Assembly (NCBI GenBank): GCA_905234305.1
Contig: CAJOHT010000056.1
Coordinates: forward strand, 1-6,619
Length of the DNA stretch: 6,619 nucleotides
Reading direction: 5' to 3'
DNA from: an uncultured Ruminococcus sp.
Lineage (GTDB): Bacteria; Bacillota; Clostridia; Oscillospirales; Acutalibacteraceae
Part shown: positions 1 through 5,941 of the stretch, piece by piece
Layout: every line of letters begins with the position of its first letter
Numbering within the stretch: the first letter of the stretch is position 1
Made by a program: the position numbers and the translations under genes
The notes under the pieces: model-generated
What the model was told of the DNA's origin: nothing
Databases searched by the model: none
What the model saw: only the letters and a program-made list of their open reading frames with translations

Positions 1-296
1 CTGTAAATATATAAGGTCTCGCTGAGCATATAATTGCCCTTAGAGATTTTTACGGTAGCCTTCTTTTTATTCTTAGCCTTTTTACGCGCTTCATCAAGAG
101 CTTTTTTTAAGGCTTTTGTAAAATTCTTTTTGTATTTTTTCGCCGTAAATTTCTTTTTATATGAACCGCAGGTAACGGTAACAGTACCCTTTTTGTTCGT
201 AAAGGATTTTGCCGACGCTGATTCAATTGAAAGCGCCGGCAGCGTTATAATTGTTATTAAAAGAATTGCGGCGAATTTTTTAATAAAGATTTTCAT
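1..296 (-). CDS. N-terminal part of a secreted protein, probable right-handed parallel beta-helix protein (partial)
   Basis: An open frame starts at ATG 296-294 and stays open to the left edge: 98 codons plus two bases, with no stop. It opens with a clear signal peptide: positive start (MKIFIKK), hydrophobic core at residues 8-23, then SASA, with likely signal peptidase I cleavage after A29. The mature part is very Lys-rich, so a secreted or wall-associated location is likely. Residues 59-97 (FTKALKKALDEA, then TVKISKGNYMLSETLYI) match the usual start of pectate-lyase-like beta-helix proteins, where an amphipathic helix precedes a first strand of the form 'V-I-P-K-G-x-Y-x-L-x-x-T-L'. The catalytic or binding region is off the window, so no substrate can be named. 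The start is 18 bases after the gatB stop with a weak AAAGAAG site (301-307) 4 bases before it, so it may be co-transcribed with gatCAB. The gene call is firm; the fold is inferred. Confidence 0.75.
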   Translation of the reverse strand, partial: MKIFIKKFAAILLITIITLPALSIESASAKSFTNKKGTVTVTCGSYKKKFTAKKYKKNFTKALKKALDEARKKAKNKKKATVKISKGNYMLSETLYIY

Positions 297-314
297 AATA
301 CTTCTTTAAAAGAA

Positions 315-1727
315 TTAACCAATAAGTTCAATCAGCTTAGCTTTAACCGCCTGAGCGTCAGCCTTACCCCTGCTCTGCTTCATAACGTTTCCGAGCAGCG
401 ACATAAGCGCTTTTTCCTTGCCGCCCTTATAATCGGCTACGGCGTTAGGATTGCCGTCGATCGCGTTCTTGCACATCTGCTCAAGCGCGGAATCGTCAAT
501 TCCGCCGAGGTCGTTCTCATCGATAAACTCGGTGCAGGGCTTACCTGTATCAAGCATTTTCTCAAGAGTTTTCTTCGCTAAGTTGTTCTGGATTTTCTTA
601 TCCTCAATCAGCTTTACAAGCGCGTTAAGGTTTTTCGGCGATACAGTTACCTCAAATGCTTCTTTATCCTTCTCCGTTTCAACCCTGCGGAAAATCGAAC
701 CGATAATAAAATTAGAAACGGTTTTCGGATTTTTCAGCTTCTCAATAGCCTCGTCAAAATACTCGCTTACCTTACGGTATTTTGTAAGCAAAGCGGCGTC
801 CTTCTCGGGAATATCAAAATCCTCAATATAACGCTTCTTTTTAGCCTCGGGAAGCTCGGGAAGAGTTTTTCTTATCTCCTCGACCTCTTCCCTGCTCGTA
901 AGAATTGTCACAAGGTCGGGGTCACGGAAATAACGGTAGTCGTTAGCGTCCTCCTTACCTCTCATCGAGGAAGTGGTACCCGTAGAATCGTCGTAACGGA
1001 GAGTTTCCTGAATAACCTTTCCGCCGCTTTCTATAACGTCAACCTGACGCTCAAATTCGTACTCCATAGCCTTAGCTATATTGTTAATCGAATTCATATT
1101 CTTAATTTCGGTACGTGTGCCGAGTTCATCACTTCCCTCGGGACGCACTGAAATATTAACGTCACAGCGCATAGAACCTTCCTGCATACGGCAGTCGGAA
1201 ACGCCTATCGCTCTCATAATCTGCTGTAGCTTTTCAACATACTCTCTAGCCTCGTCAACACTTCTGAAATCAGGCTCGGTAACAATCTCGATAAGCGGAA
1301 CTCCGCCTCGGTTATAGTCAACGTAAGTATCGCCGTGAGCGTGTACGAGCTTGCCCGCGTCCTCCTCGATATGGATTCTGAGGATACGGATTCTTCTGCC
1401 GTTAGAAAGCTCGATATAACCATGCTCGCATAAAGGCTTATCATATTCGGAAATCTGGTATGCCTTCGGAAGGTCAGGATAGCAGTAATTCTTTCTGTCC
1501 ATTTTAGCTACCTCGGCTATCTCGCAGTTAGTAGCGAGACCCGCCATAATAGCGTATTTTACGACCTGACGGTTGAGCTTAGGGAGCGTACCAGGGAGTC
1601 CTATACATATGGGACAGCAGTGAGTATTAGGCTCACCGCCGAACTGGGTCGTACATGAACAGAAAATCTTTGTATTTGTAGATAATTCAACGTGGGTTTC
1701 AAAACCGCTTACTAATTCATATTTCAC
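315..1727 (-). CDS. gatB: Aspartyl/glutamyl-tRNA(Asn/Gln) amidotransferase subunit B
   Basis: GatB is the tRNA-binding kinase subunit of GatCAB. It activates the side chain of mischarged Asp-tRNA(Asn) or Glu-tRNA(Gln) with ATP, so that ammonia from GatA can make Asn- or Gln-tRNA. The 470 residues match the family length. Seen in order: the cradle domain with the metal-site cysteines C23-x-C25 and C38-x-x-C41; the signature DRKNYCYPDLPK at 77-88; HIEEDAGK at 119-126; DYNRGGVPLIEIVTEPD at 137-153; and a helical YqeY-like tail from about residue 325, ending in the conserved VMKQSRGKA region. The start is GTG (1727-1725), supported by alignment with family N-termini and by GGGGTG at 1735-1740 placed 7 bases upstream. 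Its GTG overlaps the gatA stop as GTGA, so translation is probably coupled. Whether Asn, Gln or both are made cannot be told from this subunit; the neighbouring aspS favours Asn. Confidence 0.98.
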   Translation of the reverse strand: MKYELVSGFETHVELSTNTKIFCSCTTQFGGEPNTHCCPICIGLPGTLPKLNRQVVKYAIMAGLATNCEIAEVAKMDRKNYCYPDLPKAYQISEYDKPLCEHGYIELSNGRRIRILRIHIEEDAGKLVHAHGDTYVDYNRGGVPLIEIVTEPDFRSVDEAREYVEKLQQIMRAIGVSDCRMQEGSMRCDVNISVRPEGSDELGTRTEIKNMNSINNIAKAMEYEFERQVDVIESGGKVIQETLRYDDSTGTTSSMRGKEDANDYRYFRDPDLVTILTSREEVEEIRKTLPELPEAKKKRYIEDFDIPEKDAALLTKYRKVSEYFDEAIEKLKNPKTVSNFIIGSIFRRVETEKDKEAFEVTVSPKNLNALVKLIEDKKIQNNLAKKTLEKMLDTGKPCTEFIDENDLGGIDDSALEQMCKNAIDGNPNAVADYKGGKEKALMSLLGNVMKQSRGKADAQAVKAKLIELIG

Positions 1728-3181
1728 AGCTTAACACCCCACTTTGTTTCTTTAAAGTTTTCGGGAGCGGCTTTCTCATACGCGTTAGCGGCGTTTAAGA
1801 CAGTCGCCTCACTGAATTTATTACCGATAAGCTGCATACCTATAGGCATACCCTCGGCGTTAAAACCGCAGGGAACAGATACCGCAGGCAGTCCCGCGAT
1901 ATTGATCGGTACCGTACATATATCGGTAAGATAAGTTTCTACAGGGTCGGATACCGCGTGTCCCATCTCGAACGCGGTCATAGGAACCGTAGGAGCTAAA
2001 ATAAAATCACAGTTTTTAAACGCGTCGTCAAAAGCCTTTACTATAGTACCGCGAAGATTCTGAGCCTTTTTATAATAAGCGTCATAATAACCCGCTGAAA
2101 GCACATAGGTACCGAGAAGTATTCTTCTCTTGACCTCCTCGCCAAAGCCTTCGCTTCGGGTACGGCACATCATATCGTGAGTACCGTTATAATGCTCCGC
2201 CTTAAAGCCGTAGCGGATACCGTCATATCGTCCGAGGTTTGAGGAAGCCTCGGCGCACGCGATAATATAATAAACGGGTAACGCGAATTTTAAAGCAGGC
2301 ATATCGAAGTACAAAACCTCCGCGCCTAAGCTCTCATATACCTTAACCGCGTTTAAAACAGCTTCCTTAACATCGTCGCGCACACCCTCAAGGTATTCGC
2401 GCGCAATACCTACTTTCATACCCTTAATATCATTATTAACGGTATCGAAGGTATTTCCTCCCTTACGTCCCTGAGAGGTGCTGTCCTTCGGGTCATAGTC
2501 GGAAATCGCGTCATATACGATAGCCGCGTCCTCAACCGTCTTGGTTATGGGACCGATCTGGTCAAGACTCGATGCGTAAGCGATAAGCCCGTATCTCGAT
2601 ACAGCGCCGTAGGTAGGCTTAAGTCCTACTATTCCGCAGAATGATGCGGGCTGACGGATAGAACCGCCCGTATCGGACCCAAGTCCGTAAGCGGCAATAT
2701 TAGCGCCTACAGCGCTCGCGACTCCGCCCGAGGAACCTCCCGCGCAATGCTTTGTATTAAACGGGTTAGTAGCTCCGCCGAAATACGAGGTTTCGCAGGA
2801 TGAACCCATAGCGAACTCGTCCATATTAGTCTTACCGAGCAATACAGCTCCTTCGCTCTCGAGCTTATCCCATACCGTCGCGTTATAAATCGGCTTATAG
2901 CCTGTTAAAATCTTTGAACAGCATGTAGTTTCGATACCTTTAGTTGAAAGGTTATCCTTTAAGGTCATCGGGACACCCTCTAAGAGTCCGATTTCCTTAC
3001 CCTCGGCAATTTTAGCGTCGACCTTTTCAGCCTGCTCAAGCGCGGTATCGGCAGTAACGTTAACGTAAGCGTTAAGCTCGCCGTTATCGCTTTCTATAGC
3101 GCTTAAATATTTTTCAGTCAGTTCCTTACACGAAATCTGCTTTGAAGCAAGCATATCGTGTATCTTTTTAATCTCGGACAT
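1724..3181 (-). CDS. gatA: Aspartyl/glutamyl-tRNA(Asn/Gln) amidotransferase subunit A (glutaminase/amidase)
   Basis: GatA is the amidase-signature subunit of GatCAB. It hydrolyses glutamine (or asparagine) and passes ammonia through an internal tunnel to GatB. The 485-residue length is normal. The Ser-cisSer-Lys triad is intact: K75 in TLKDN, S150 in the GGSSGG loop (148-153) and S174 in GSDTGGSIRQP (168-178). The 75- and 24-residue spacings are the same as those known for other amidase-signature enzymes. Later conserved stretches are also present, including GEEVKRRILLGTYVLSAGYYDAYY around residues 350-375 in pieces, and ILAPT near 395-400. ATG 3181-3179 is preceded by a perfect AGGAGGT. The gene lies between gatC (9 bases upstream) and gatB (4-base overlap), the usual C-A-B order, so the three subunits are probably made in near-equal amounts from one message. 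Nothing suggests loss of function. Confidence 0.98.
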   Translation of the reverse strand: MSEIKKIHDMLASKQISCKELTEKYLSAIESDNGELNAYVNVTADTALEQAEKVDAKIAEGKEIGLLEGVPMTLKDNLSTKGIETTCCSKILTGYKPIYNATVWDKLESEGAVLLGKTNMDEFAMGSSCETSYFGGATNPFNTKHCAGGSSGGVASAVGANIAAYGLGSDTGGSIRQPASFCGIVGLKPTYGAVSRYGLIAYASSLDQIGPITKTVEDAAIVYDAISDYDPKDSTSQGRKGGNTFDTVNNDIKGMKVGIAREYLEGVRDDVKEAVLNAVKVYESLGAEVLYFDMPALKFALPVYYIIACAEASSNLGRYDGIRYGFKAEHYNGTHDMMCRTRSEGFGEEVKRRILLGTYVLSAGYYDAYYKKAQNLRGTIVKAFDDAFKNCDFILAPTVPMTAFEMGHAVSDPVETYLTDICTVPINIAGLPAVSVPCGFNAEGMPIGMQLIGNKFSEATVLNAANAYEKAAPENFKETKWGVKL

Positions 3182-3185
3182 ACTT

Positions 3186-3192
3186 ACCTCCT
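3186..3192 (-). promoter_or_regulatory. gatA ribosome binding site overlapping the gatC stop codon
   Basis: On the minus strand AGGAGGT occupies 3192-3186, four bases before the gatA ATG. Its first A and G are the last two bases of the gatC TAG stop (3193-3191). This is a full-strength Shine-Dalgarno match, and its position means ribosomes ending gatC can restart on gatA, so coupled translation is likely. Confidence 0.85.
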
Positions 3193-3469
3193 AGTTATGA
3201 TTACGTACCAGGAAATGATCCTCCGCCTGTTCGGGAGCGTTCTTAAGTATTTCCTCGCACGGAAGCGAAGGAACTACAACGTCCTCGCGGAAAACATTTG
3301 ACAGGTTGTTAATATTATCGAACTCCTCGCCTGAATCGGGAGCGTTATTTATAGCGTCGGCAAACTCAACGATTTCCTGCATCTGCTTAGTTAAATCGTC
3401 CAAATCCTCCTCAGCCACAAAGAGCTTCGACAGTATAGCGATGTTTTCTATATCTTCTCTAGTTACCAT
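3191..3469 (-). CDS. gatC: Aspartyl/glutamyl-tRNA(Asn/Gln) amidotransferase subunit C
   Basis: GatC is the small non-catalytic subunit that wraps around GatA and GatB and stabilises the amidotransferase. The 92 residues match the usual length of about 95. The N-terminal helices carry the family pattern: 'V-T-R-E-D-I-E-N-I-A', then LSKLFVAEED, then a long helix with MQEIVEFADAIN (residues 30-41). An acidic, extended middle follows, and a C-terminal part with REDVVVPSLP, the segment that in known structures runs along GatA. ATG 3469-3467 is the only usable start, because an in-frame TGA lies at 3478-3476. A modest AAGGA site (3484-3480) sits 10 bases upstream. It is the first gene of the tight gatC-gatA-gatB block. 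I found no convincing promoter directly upstream, so expression may depend on read-through from aspS across the S23 cassette. Confidence 0.96.
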   Translation of the reverse strand: MVTREDIENIAILSKLFVAEEDLDDLTKQMQEIVEFADAINNAPDSGEEFDNINNLSNVFREDVVVPSLPCEEILKNAPEQAEDHFLVRNHN

Positions 3470-3524
3470 TAGTTGTCATTCCTTTTTAAAAATCAATCAA
3501 AACATCAACTTCTTCTTTACCAGT

Positions 3525-3552
3525 GGCAAGTGGTAAGTGATAAGTGGTAAGT
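3525..3552. repeat. Left array of four imperfect heptamers
   Basis: On the plus strand four 7-base units lie head to tail: GGCAAGT (3525-3531), GGTAAGT (3532-3538), GATAAGT (3539-3545), GGTAAGT (3546-3552). Read on the minus strand they are ACTTACC-type units, starting two bases after the frame-restored stop of the S23 gene (3557-3555). Units differ by one or two bases. Confidence 0.8.
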
Positions 3553-3554
3553 TC

Positions 3555-3912
3555 TTATCTTAAAGTTGAAATCAATTTATTTAACATTCTATCAATTTCC
3601 ACAGTTAAATCATATGCAGTTTTAATATCCATATTCTGTAAAATAATCTAATCTATTACAGATTAAAAGCTGAGTTTGAAGTTCTGCAGCAGAACCTTTT
3701 GCAAAAGACAAAAACTGGACAAATTCTTTGGTGGAATTTCTTTTCTGCCCCTCAGCAATATTTGAAGGGACGGAAACCGCAGCACGTCTCATTTGATTTG
3801 ACAAAGCGTATAATTCTTCTTTTGGTAAATTTCTTACCAATTTATAAACTTCAACTACCAAATCCATGGATTTTTGCCATACAATCAAATCGTTATAACT
3901 CTTTACTGCCAT
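3555..3912 (-). pseudogene. S23/four-helix-bundle (23S rRNA intervening-sequence protein family) gene with a frameshift
   Basis: From ATG 3912-3910 the product begins MAVKSYNDLIVWQKSMDLV and has the core marks of the S23/IVP four-helix-bundle family: LIVWQKSM near 9-16, LSNQMRRAAVSVPSNIAEG near 38-56, RNSTKEFVQFLSFAKGS near 59-75, and ELQTQLLI near 78-85. After residue 93 (...DYFTE) the frame reads YGY and stops at 3624-3622. The expected C-terminal helix (DIKTAYDLT, then EIDRMLNKLIS) is present in another frame from 3632 to the TAA at 3557-3555. Removing one base (position 3633) restores a 118-residue protein of normal family length. So the gene is either recently broken, truncated but still folded, or carries a sequence error. 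The family's biochemical role is unknown; it shares its fold with Avd of diversity-generating retroelements and is known from insertions in 23S rRNA genes. No reverse transcriptase or rRNA is nearby. The cassette sits between aspS and gatC and is AT-rich. Confidence 0.85.
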
Positions 3913-3921
3913 ATCTATATT

Positions 3922-3928
3922 CTCCCTC
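3922..3928 (-). promoter_or_regulatory. Ribosome binding site that fixes the S23 gene start
   Basis: GAGGGAG on the minus strand (3928-3922) lies 9 bases before ATG 3912-3910. An upstream in-frame TTG (3930-3928) would add six residues, but it overlaps this site and has no site of its own. The ATG start, giving MAVKSY, also matches the usual start of the family. Confidence 0.75.
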
Positions 3929-3953
3929 AAACATCAACGGTAAATGAAAAGCG

Positions 3954-3989
3954 ACTTGCCACTCTATCACTTTCCACTTTCTACTTTCA
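3954..3989. repeat. Right array of heptamers, opposite orientation to the left array
   Basis: On the plus strand the units are ACTTGCC (3954-3960), an 8-base variant ACTCTATC (3961-3968), ACTTTCC (3969-3975), ACTTTCT (3976-3982) and ACTTTCA (3983-3989). They are the same type of repeat as the left array but reversed, so the S23 gene lies between inverted arrays. The array ends three bases before the palindrome at the aspS stop. Confidence 0.7.
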
Positions 3990-3991
3990 TT

Positions 3992-4016
3992 TAAAACTTC
4001 GTTTAACGAAGTTTTA
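3992..4016 (-). terminator. Palindrome spanning the aspS stop codon, possible weak terminator
   Basis: TAAAACTTCG (3992-4001) pairs perfectly with CGAAGTTTTA (4007-4016) around a 5-base loop, and the aspS TAA (4005-4003) falls in that loop. On the aspS message the stem has a GC-containing core (CUUCG/CGAAG) with A's on the left and four U's on the right, as in bidirectional intrinsic terminators. The U-run is short and lies in the stem, so termination may be partial, allowing read-through to gatCAB. Function is uncertain. Confidence 0.4.
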
Positions 4017-5748
4017 CATGAACCTCCCTCAGCTGCATCTCGCTTACCTCGTTCGGAGCGCCTAAGAGTACATCCTGAGCGTTTGAGTTCATCGGGAAGG
4101 GAATTACTTCACGAATGTTTTCTTCTTCAGTTAAAAGCATAATCAATCGGTCTACTCCGGGAGCCATACCCGCGTGAGGCGGAGCGCCGTACTGGAATGC
4201 CGTATAGAGCGCCTTAAATTTATCCTTAAGCTCTGCTTCGCTGTAGCCCGCGATTTCGAACGCCTTAATCATAATATCGAGGTCGTGATTACGAACAGCT
4301 CCCGAGGAAAGCTCAACTCCGTTGCAGACTATATCGTACTGGTACGCTAAAATCTCGGTCGGAGCCTTGTTAAGGAGAGCATCCATACCGCCCTGAGGCA
4401 TTGAGAACGGGTTATGGGTAAAGATTGTTTTACCGTCTTCATCGATTTCATACATCGGGAAATCTACAATAAAGCAAAGCTCAAATCGGCTTTCGTCAAT
4501 AAGATTTAAGCGCTTAGCTACCTCTGTTCTAATCTCGCCCGCGAGCTTCGGAGCCTCGGAGTTACTGTCGGCGATAAAATAAATCACATCGCCTGCCTTA
4601 GAACCGTTGCGCTCAATAAGCTCTTCCCTGTCGCCCGGCTTTAAGAACTTGTCGATAGGACCGTCGAAGGTCATATCATCTCTTACCTTAACATATCCCA
4701 AGCCCTTCATACCGATAGAAAGCGCGAATTCCTCCATACGCTTAAACCACTTTTTACTCTGAGCGGCTGCATCAGGAACGTTGATTGAACGCACGCATTT
4801 CTTCCTGAACGGAGCGAAATCTGTTTCAACAAACATATCGCTGATTTCTTTTATCTCAAGCGGATTTCTTAAATCAGGCTTATCAGTACCGTATTTAAGC
4901 ATAGCTTCCTCAAAGGGAATACGCTTAAACGGCGCTGGGCTTACCTTTTTATCGGTGAATTTTGAGAAAGTATCGTATAAAACTTCCTCAGCGACCTTGA
5001 ACACGTCCTCCTGAGTAGCGAACGCCATTTCAAAGTCGAGCTGATAGAACTCACCAGGACTTCTGTCGGCACGCGCGTCCTCATCACGGAAGCAGGGCGC
5101 TATCTGGAAATATTTATCAAATCCCGATACCATTAAAAGCTGCTTGAAAATCTGGGGAGCCTGAGGCAGAGCGTAGAATTTACCCTTATGCTTACGGCTC
5201 GGAATAAGATAATCACGCGCGCCCTCGGGAGAGGATGCGGAAAGTATCGGCGTATTTATCTCGGTAAAGCCCATAGCGTTCATCTTCTCGCGCATAAAAG
5301 AGATTACCTTCGAGCGTAAAAGCATATTATTATGGACCTTCGGATTTCTTAAATCGAGGAAACGGTAACGAAGCCTTACGTCCTCGTTAGTATTTCTGGA
5401 AGTCGCTACCTCAAACGGAAGCTCGTTTTTACACTTACCGAGAACCTTAATATCCTCGGTATGAACTTCAACATAACCTGTCGCGATTTTAGGATTAATA
5501 GTATCCTCGTCACGCTTAACGACTTTACCGCTTAATGTTACGGTACATTCACGGTTGATATTCTTAAGCAGATTATCGTCGTGAACTACAACCTGAAGCA
5601 CTCCGTACTCATCGCGGATATCAAGGAACATAACTCCGCCGTGGTCTCGGAGATTCTCTACCCAGCCCGCGACTCTTACTTCCTGACCGATATTTTCTTC
5701 TCTTAACTGACCGCAGTTTACCGTGCGGTAAATGTTCTCCATAATCAT
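4003..5748 (-). CDS. aspS: Aspartate--tRNA ligase, probably non-discriminating (Asp/Asn)
   Basis: Class IIb aminoacyl-tRNA synthetase that activates Asp with ATP and loads it on tRNA(Asp), and probably also on tRNA(Asn). Its 581 residues are normal for the bacterial type. Seen in order: N-terminal OB-fold anticodon domain (about 1-110) with GWVENLRDHGGVMFLDIRD; catalytic core with SPEGARDYLIPSR (173-185) and FALPQAPQ-type loop; motif 2 from FRDED (220-224) through RADRSPGEFYQLDFEM; the bacterial insertion (GAD) domain at about 290-420; and motif 3 GMAPGVDRL (527-535). The 'SPGEF' wording replaces the 'QPEF' of E. coli. H36 stands where E. coli has L30; His here is linked to relaxed tRNA choice in P. 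aeruginosa AspRS. Two near starts exist, ATG 5748 and ATG 5742; GAAAGGA at 5765-5759 favours the first. It leads the minus-strand set ahead of gatCAB, which would convert the Asp-tRNA(Asn) it makes. Confidence 0.98.
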   Translation of the reverse strand: MIMENIYRTVNCGQLREENIGQEVRVAGWVENLRDHGGVMFLDIRDEYGVLQVVVHDDNLLKNINRECTVTLSGKVVKRDEDTINPKIATGYVEVHTEDIKVLGKCKNELPFEVATSRNTNEDVRLRYRFLDLRNPKVHNNMLLRSKVISFMREKMNAMGFTEINTPILSASSPEGARDYLIPSRKHKGKFYALPQAPQIFKQLLMVSGFDKYFQIAPCFRDEDARADRSPGEFYQLDFEMAFATQEDVFKVAEEVLYDTFSKFTDKKVSPAPFKRIPFEEAMLKYGTDKPDLRNPLEIKEISDMFVETDFAPFRKKCVRSINVPDAAAQSKKWFKRMEEFALSIGMKGLGYVKVRDDMTFDGPIDKFLKPGDREELIERNGSKAGDVIYFIADSNSEAPKLAGEIRTEVAKRLNLIDESRFELCFIVDFPMYEIDEDGKTIFTHNPFSMPQGGMDALLNKAPTEILAYQYDIVCNGVELSSGAVRNHDLDIMIKAFEIAGYSEAELKDKFKALYTAFQYGAPPHAGMAPGVDRLIMLLTEEENIREVIPFPMNSNAQDVLLGAPNEVSEMQLREVHVKLR

Positions 5749-5805
5749 ATATATTTTGTCCTTTCACGGCATTAAATCAATAATGCCCCTATTTTCGCAT
5801 TATCG
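5749..5805 (-). promoter_or_regulatory. aspS leader with two mutually exclusive hairpins
   Basis: The short predicted leader (about 55 bases) contains three related segments. The middle one (5780-5787) can pair with the downstream one: TAATGCC (5781-5787) with GGCATTA (5768-5774), a 7-base stem with a 6-base loop, ending 2 bases before the GAAAGGA ribosome site. It can instead pair with the upstream one: ATAATGC (5780-5786) with GCATTAT (5797-5803), also 7 bases. Only one stem can form at a time. There is no U-run, so control of translation or a protein-binding site is more likely than attenuation. The pairing is seen; the function is inferred. Confidence 0.4.
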
Positions 5806-5811
5806 TTTTGT

Positions 5812-5841
5812 ATTATACCATATTTCAAGTACCCTCGTCAA
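5812..5841 (-). promoter_or_regulatory. Sigma-A promoter for aspS
   Basis: Minus strand: -35 TTGACG (5841-5836), 18-base spacer, and -10 TATAAT (5817-5812) with an extended TG one base before it (5820-5819). Transcription should start near 5803-5806. A-tracts upstream at about 5857-5880 could act as an UP element. This is the only strong promoter I find for the aspS-gatCAB direction. Confidence 0.85.
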
Positions 5842-5884
5842 GCACAAGCAACCCTATTTTTCCCTTTTTACTTTTTAATACATC

Positions 5885-5913
5885 TTTCGCTTAAAAGCAT
5901 TTTGTGATATAAT
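5885..5913 (+). promoter_or_regulatory. Sigma-A promoter for nfo
   Basis: Plus strand: perfect extended -10 TGATATAAT (5905-5913). The -35 region at 5885-5890 (TTTCGC) is a poor match, so the extended -10 probably carries recognition. Start of transcription would be near 5920, about 20 bases before the nfo ATG, leaving room for the AAGGGG site (5928-5933). Confidence 0.7.
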
Positions 5914-5941
5914 GAATTAAACTTTTTAAGGGGTTGATAAT

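Larger units (their letters stand above)
3522..3989. mobile_element. Putative small insertion cassette: S23-family gene bracketed by inverted heptamer arrays
   Basis: The segment between aspS and gatC is visibly more AT-rich than the genes on either side (about 22% GC at 3601-3660, against roughly half in nearby aspS). It holds a single S23/four-helix-bundle gene flanked by short arrays of 7-base repeats in opposite orientation. A perfect 10-base inverted repeat pairs AGTGGCAAGT (3522-3531) with ACTTGCCACT (3954-3963). S23 genes are known as the content of intervening sequences in some 23S rRNA genes and as scattered singletons, and have no transposase of their own. No transposase is present here. 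That this is a mobile unit is inference; boundaries are the outer edges of the arrays. Confidence 0.4.

Noticed and set aside
34..309. A plus-strand hydrophobic open frame at the left edge
   Set aside because: It is the mirror of a minus-strand gene with a proper signal peptide and Lys-rich product; the Phe/Leu run is just the complement of Lys codons.
451..831. A 126-codon plus-strand open frame inside gatB
   Set aside because: It lies antisense to the conserved YqeY-like tail of GatB; Ser/Phe-rich content is typical of a shadow frame.
3525..3989. The heptamer arrays as a CRISPR array
   Set aside because: Units are 7 bases, head to tail with no spacers, and no cas gene is near.
4861..5355. 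A 15-base direct repeat (CGGATTTCTTAAATC) at 4861 and 5341
   Set aside because: Both copies encode the same peptide DLRNP, a normal motif occurring twice in AspRS, with identical codons.
5749..5941. A T-box riboswitch ahead of aspS
   Set aside because: The leader is only about 55 bases, with no T-box sequence, specifier stem or terminator/antiterminator pair.
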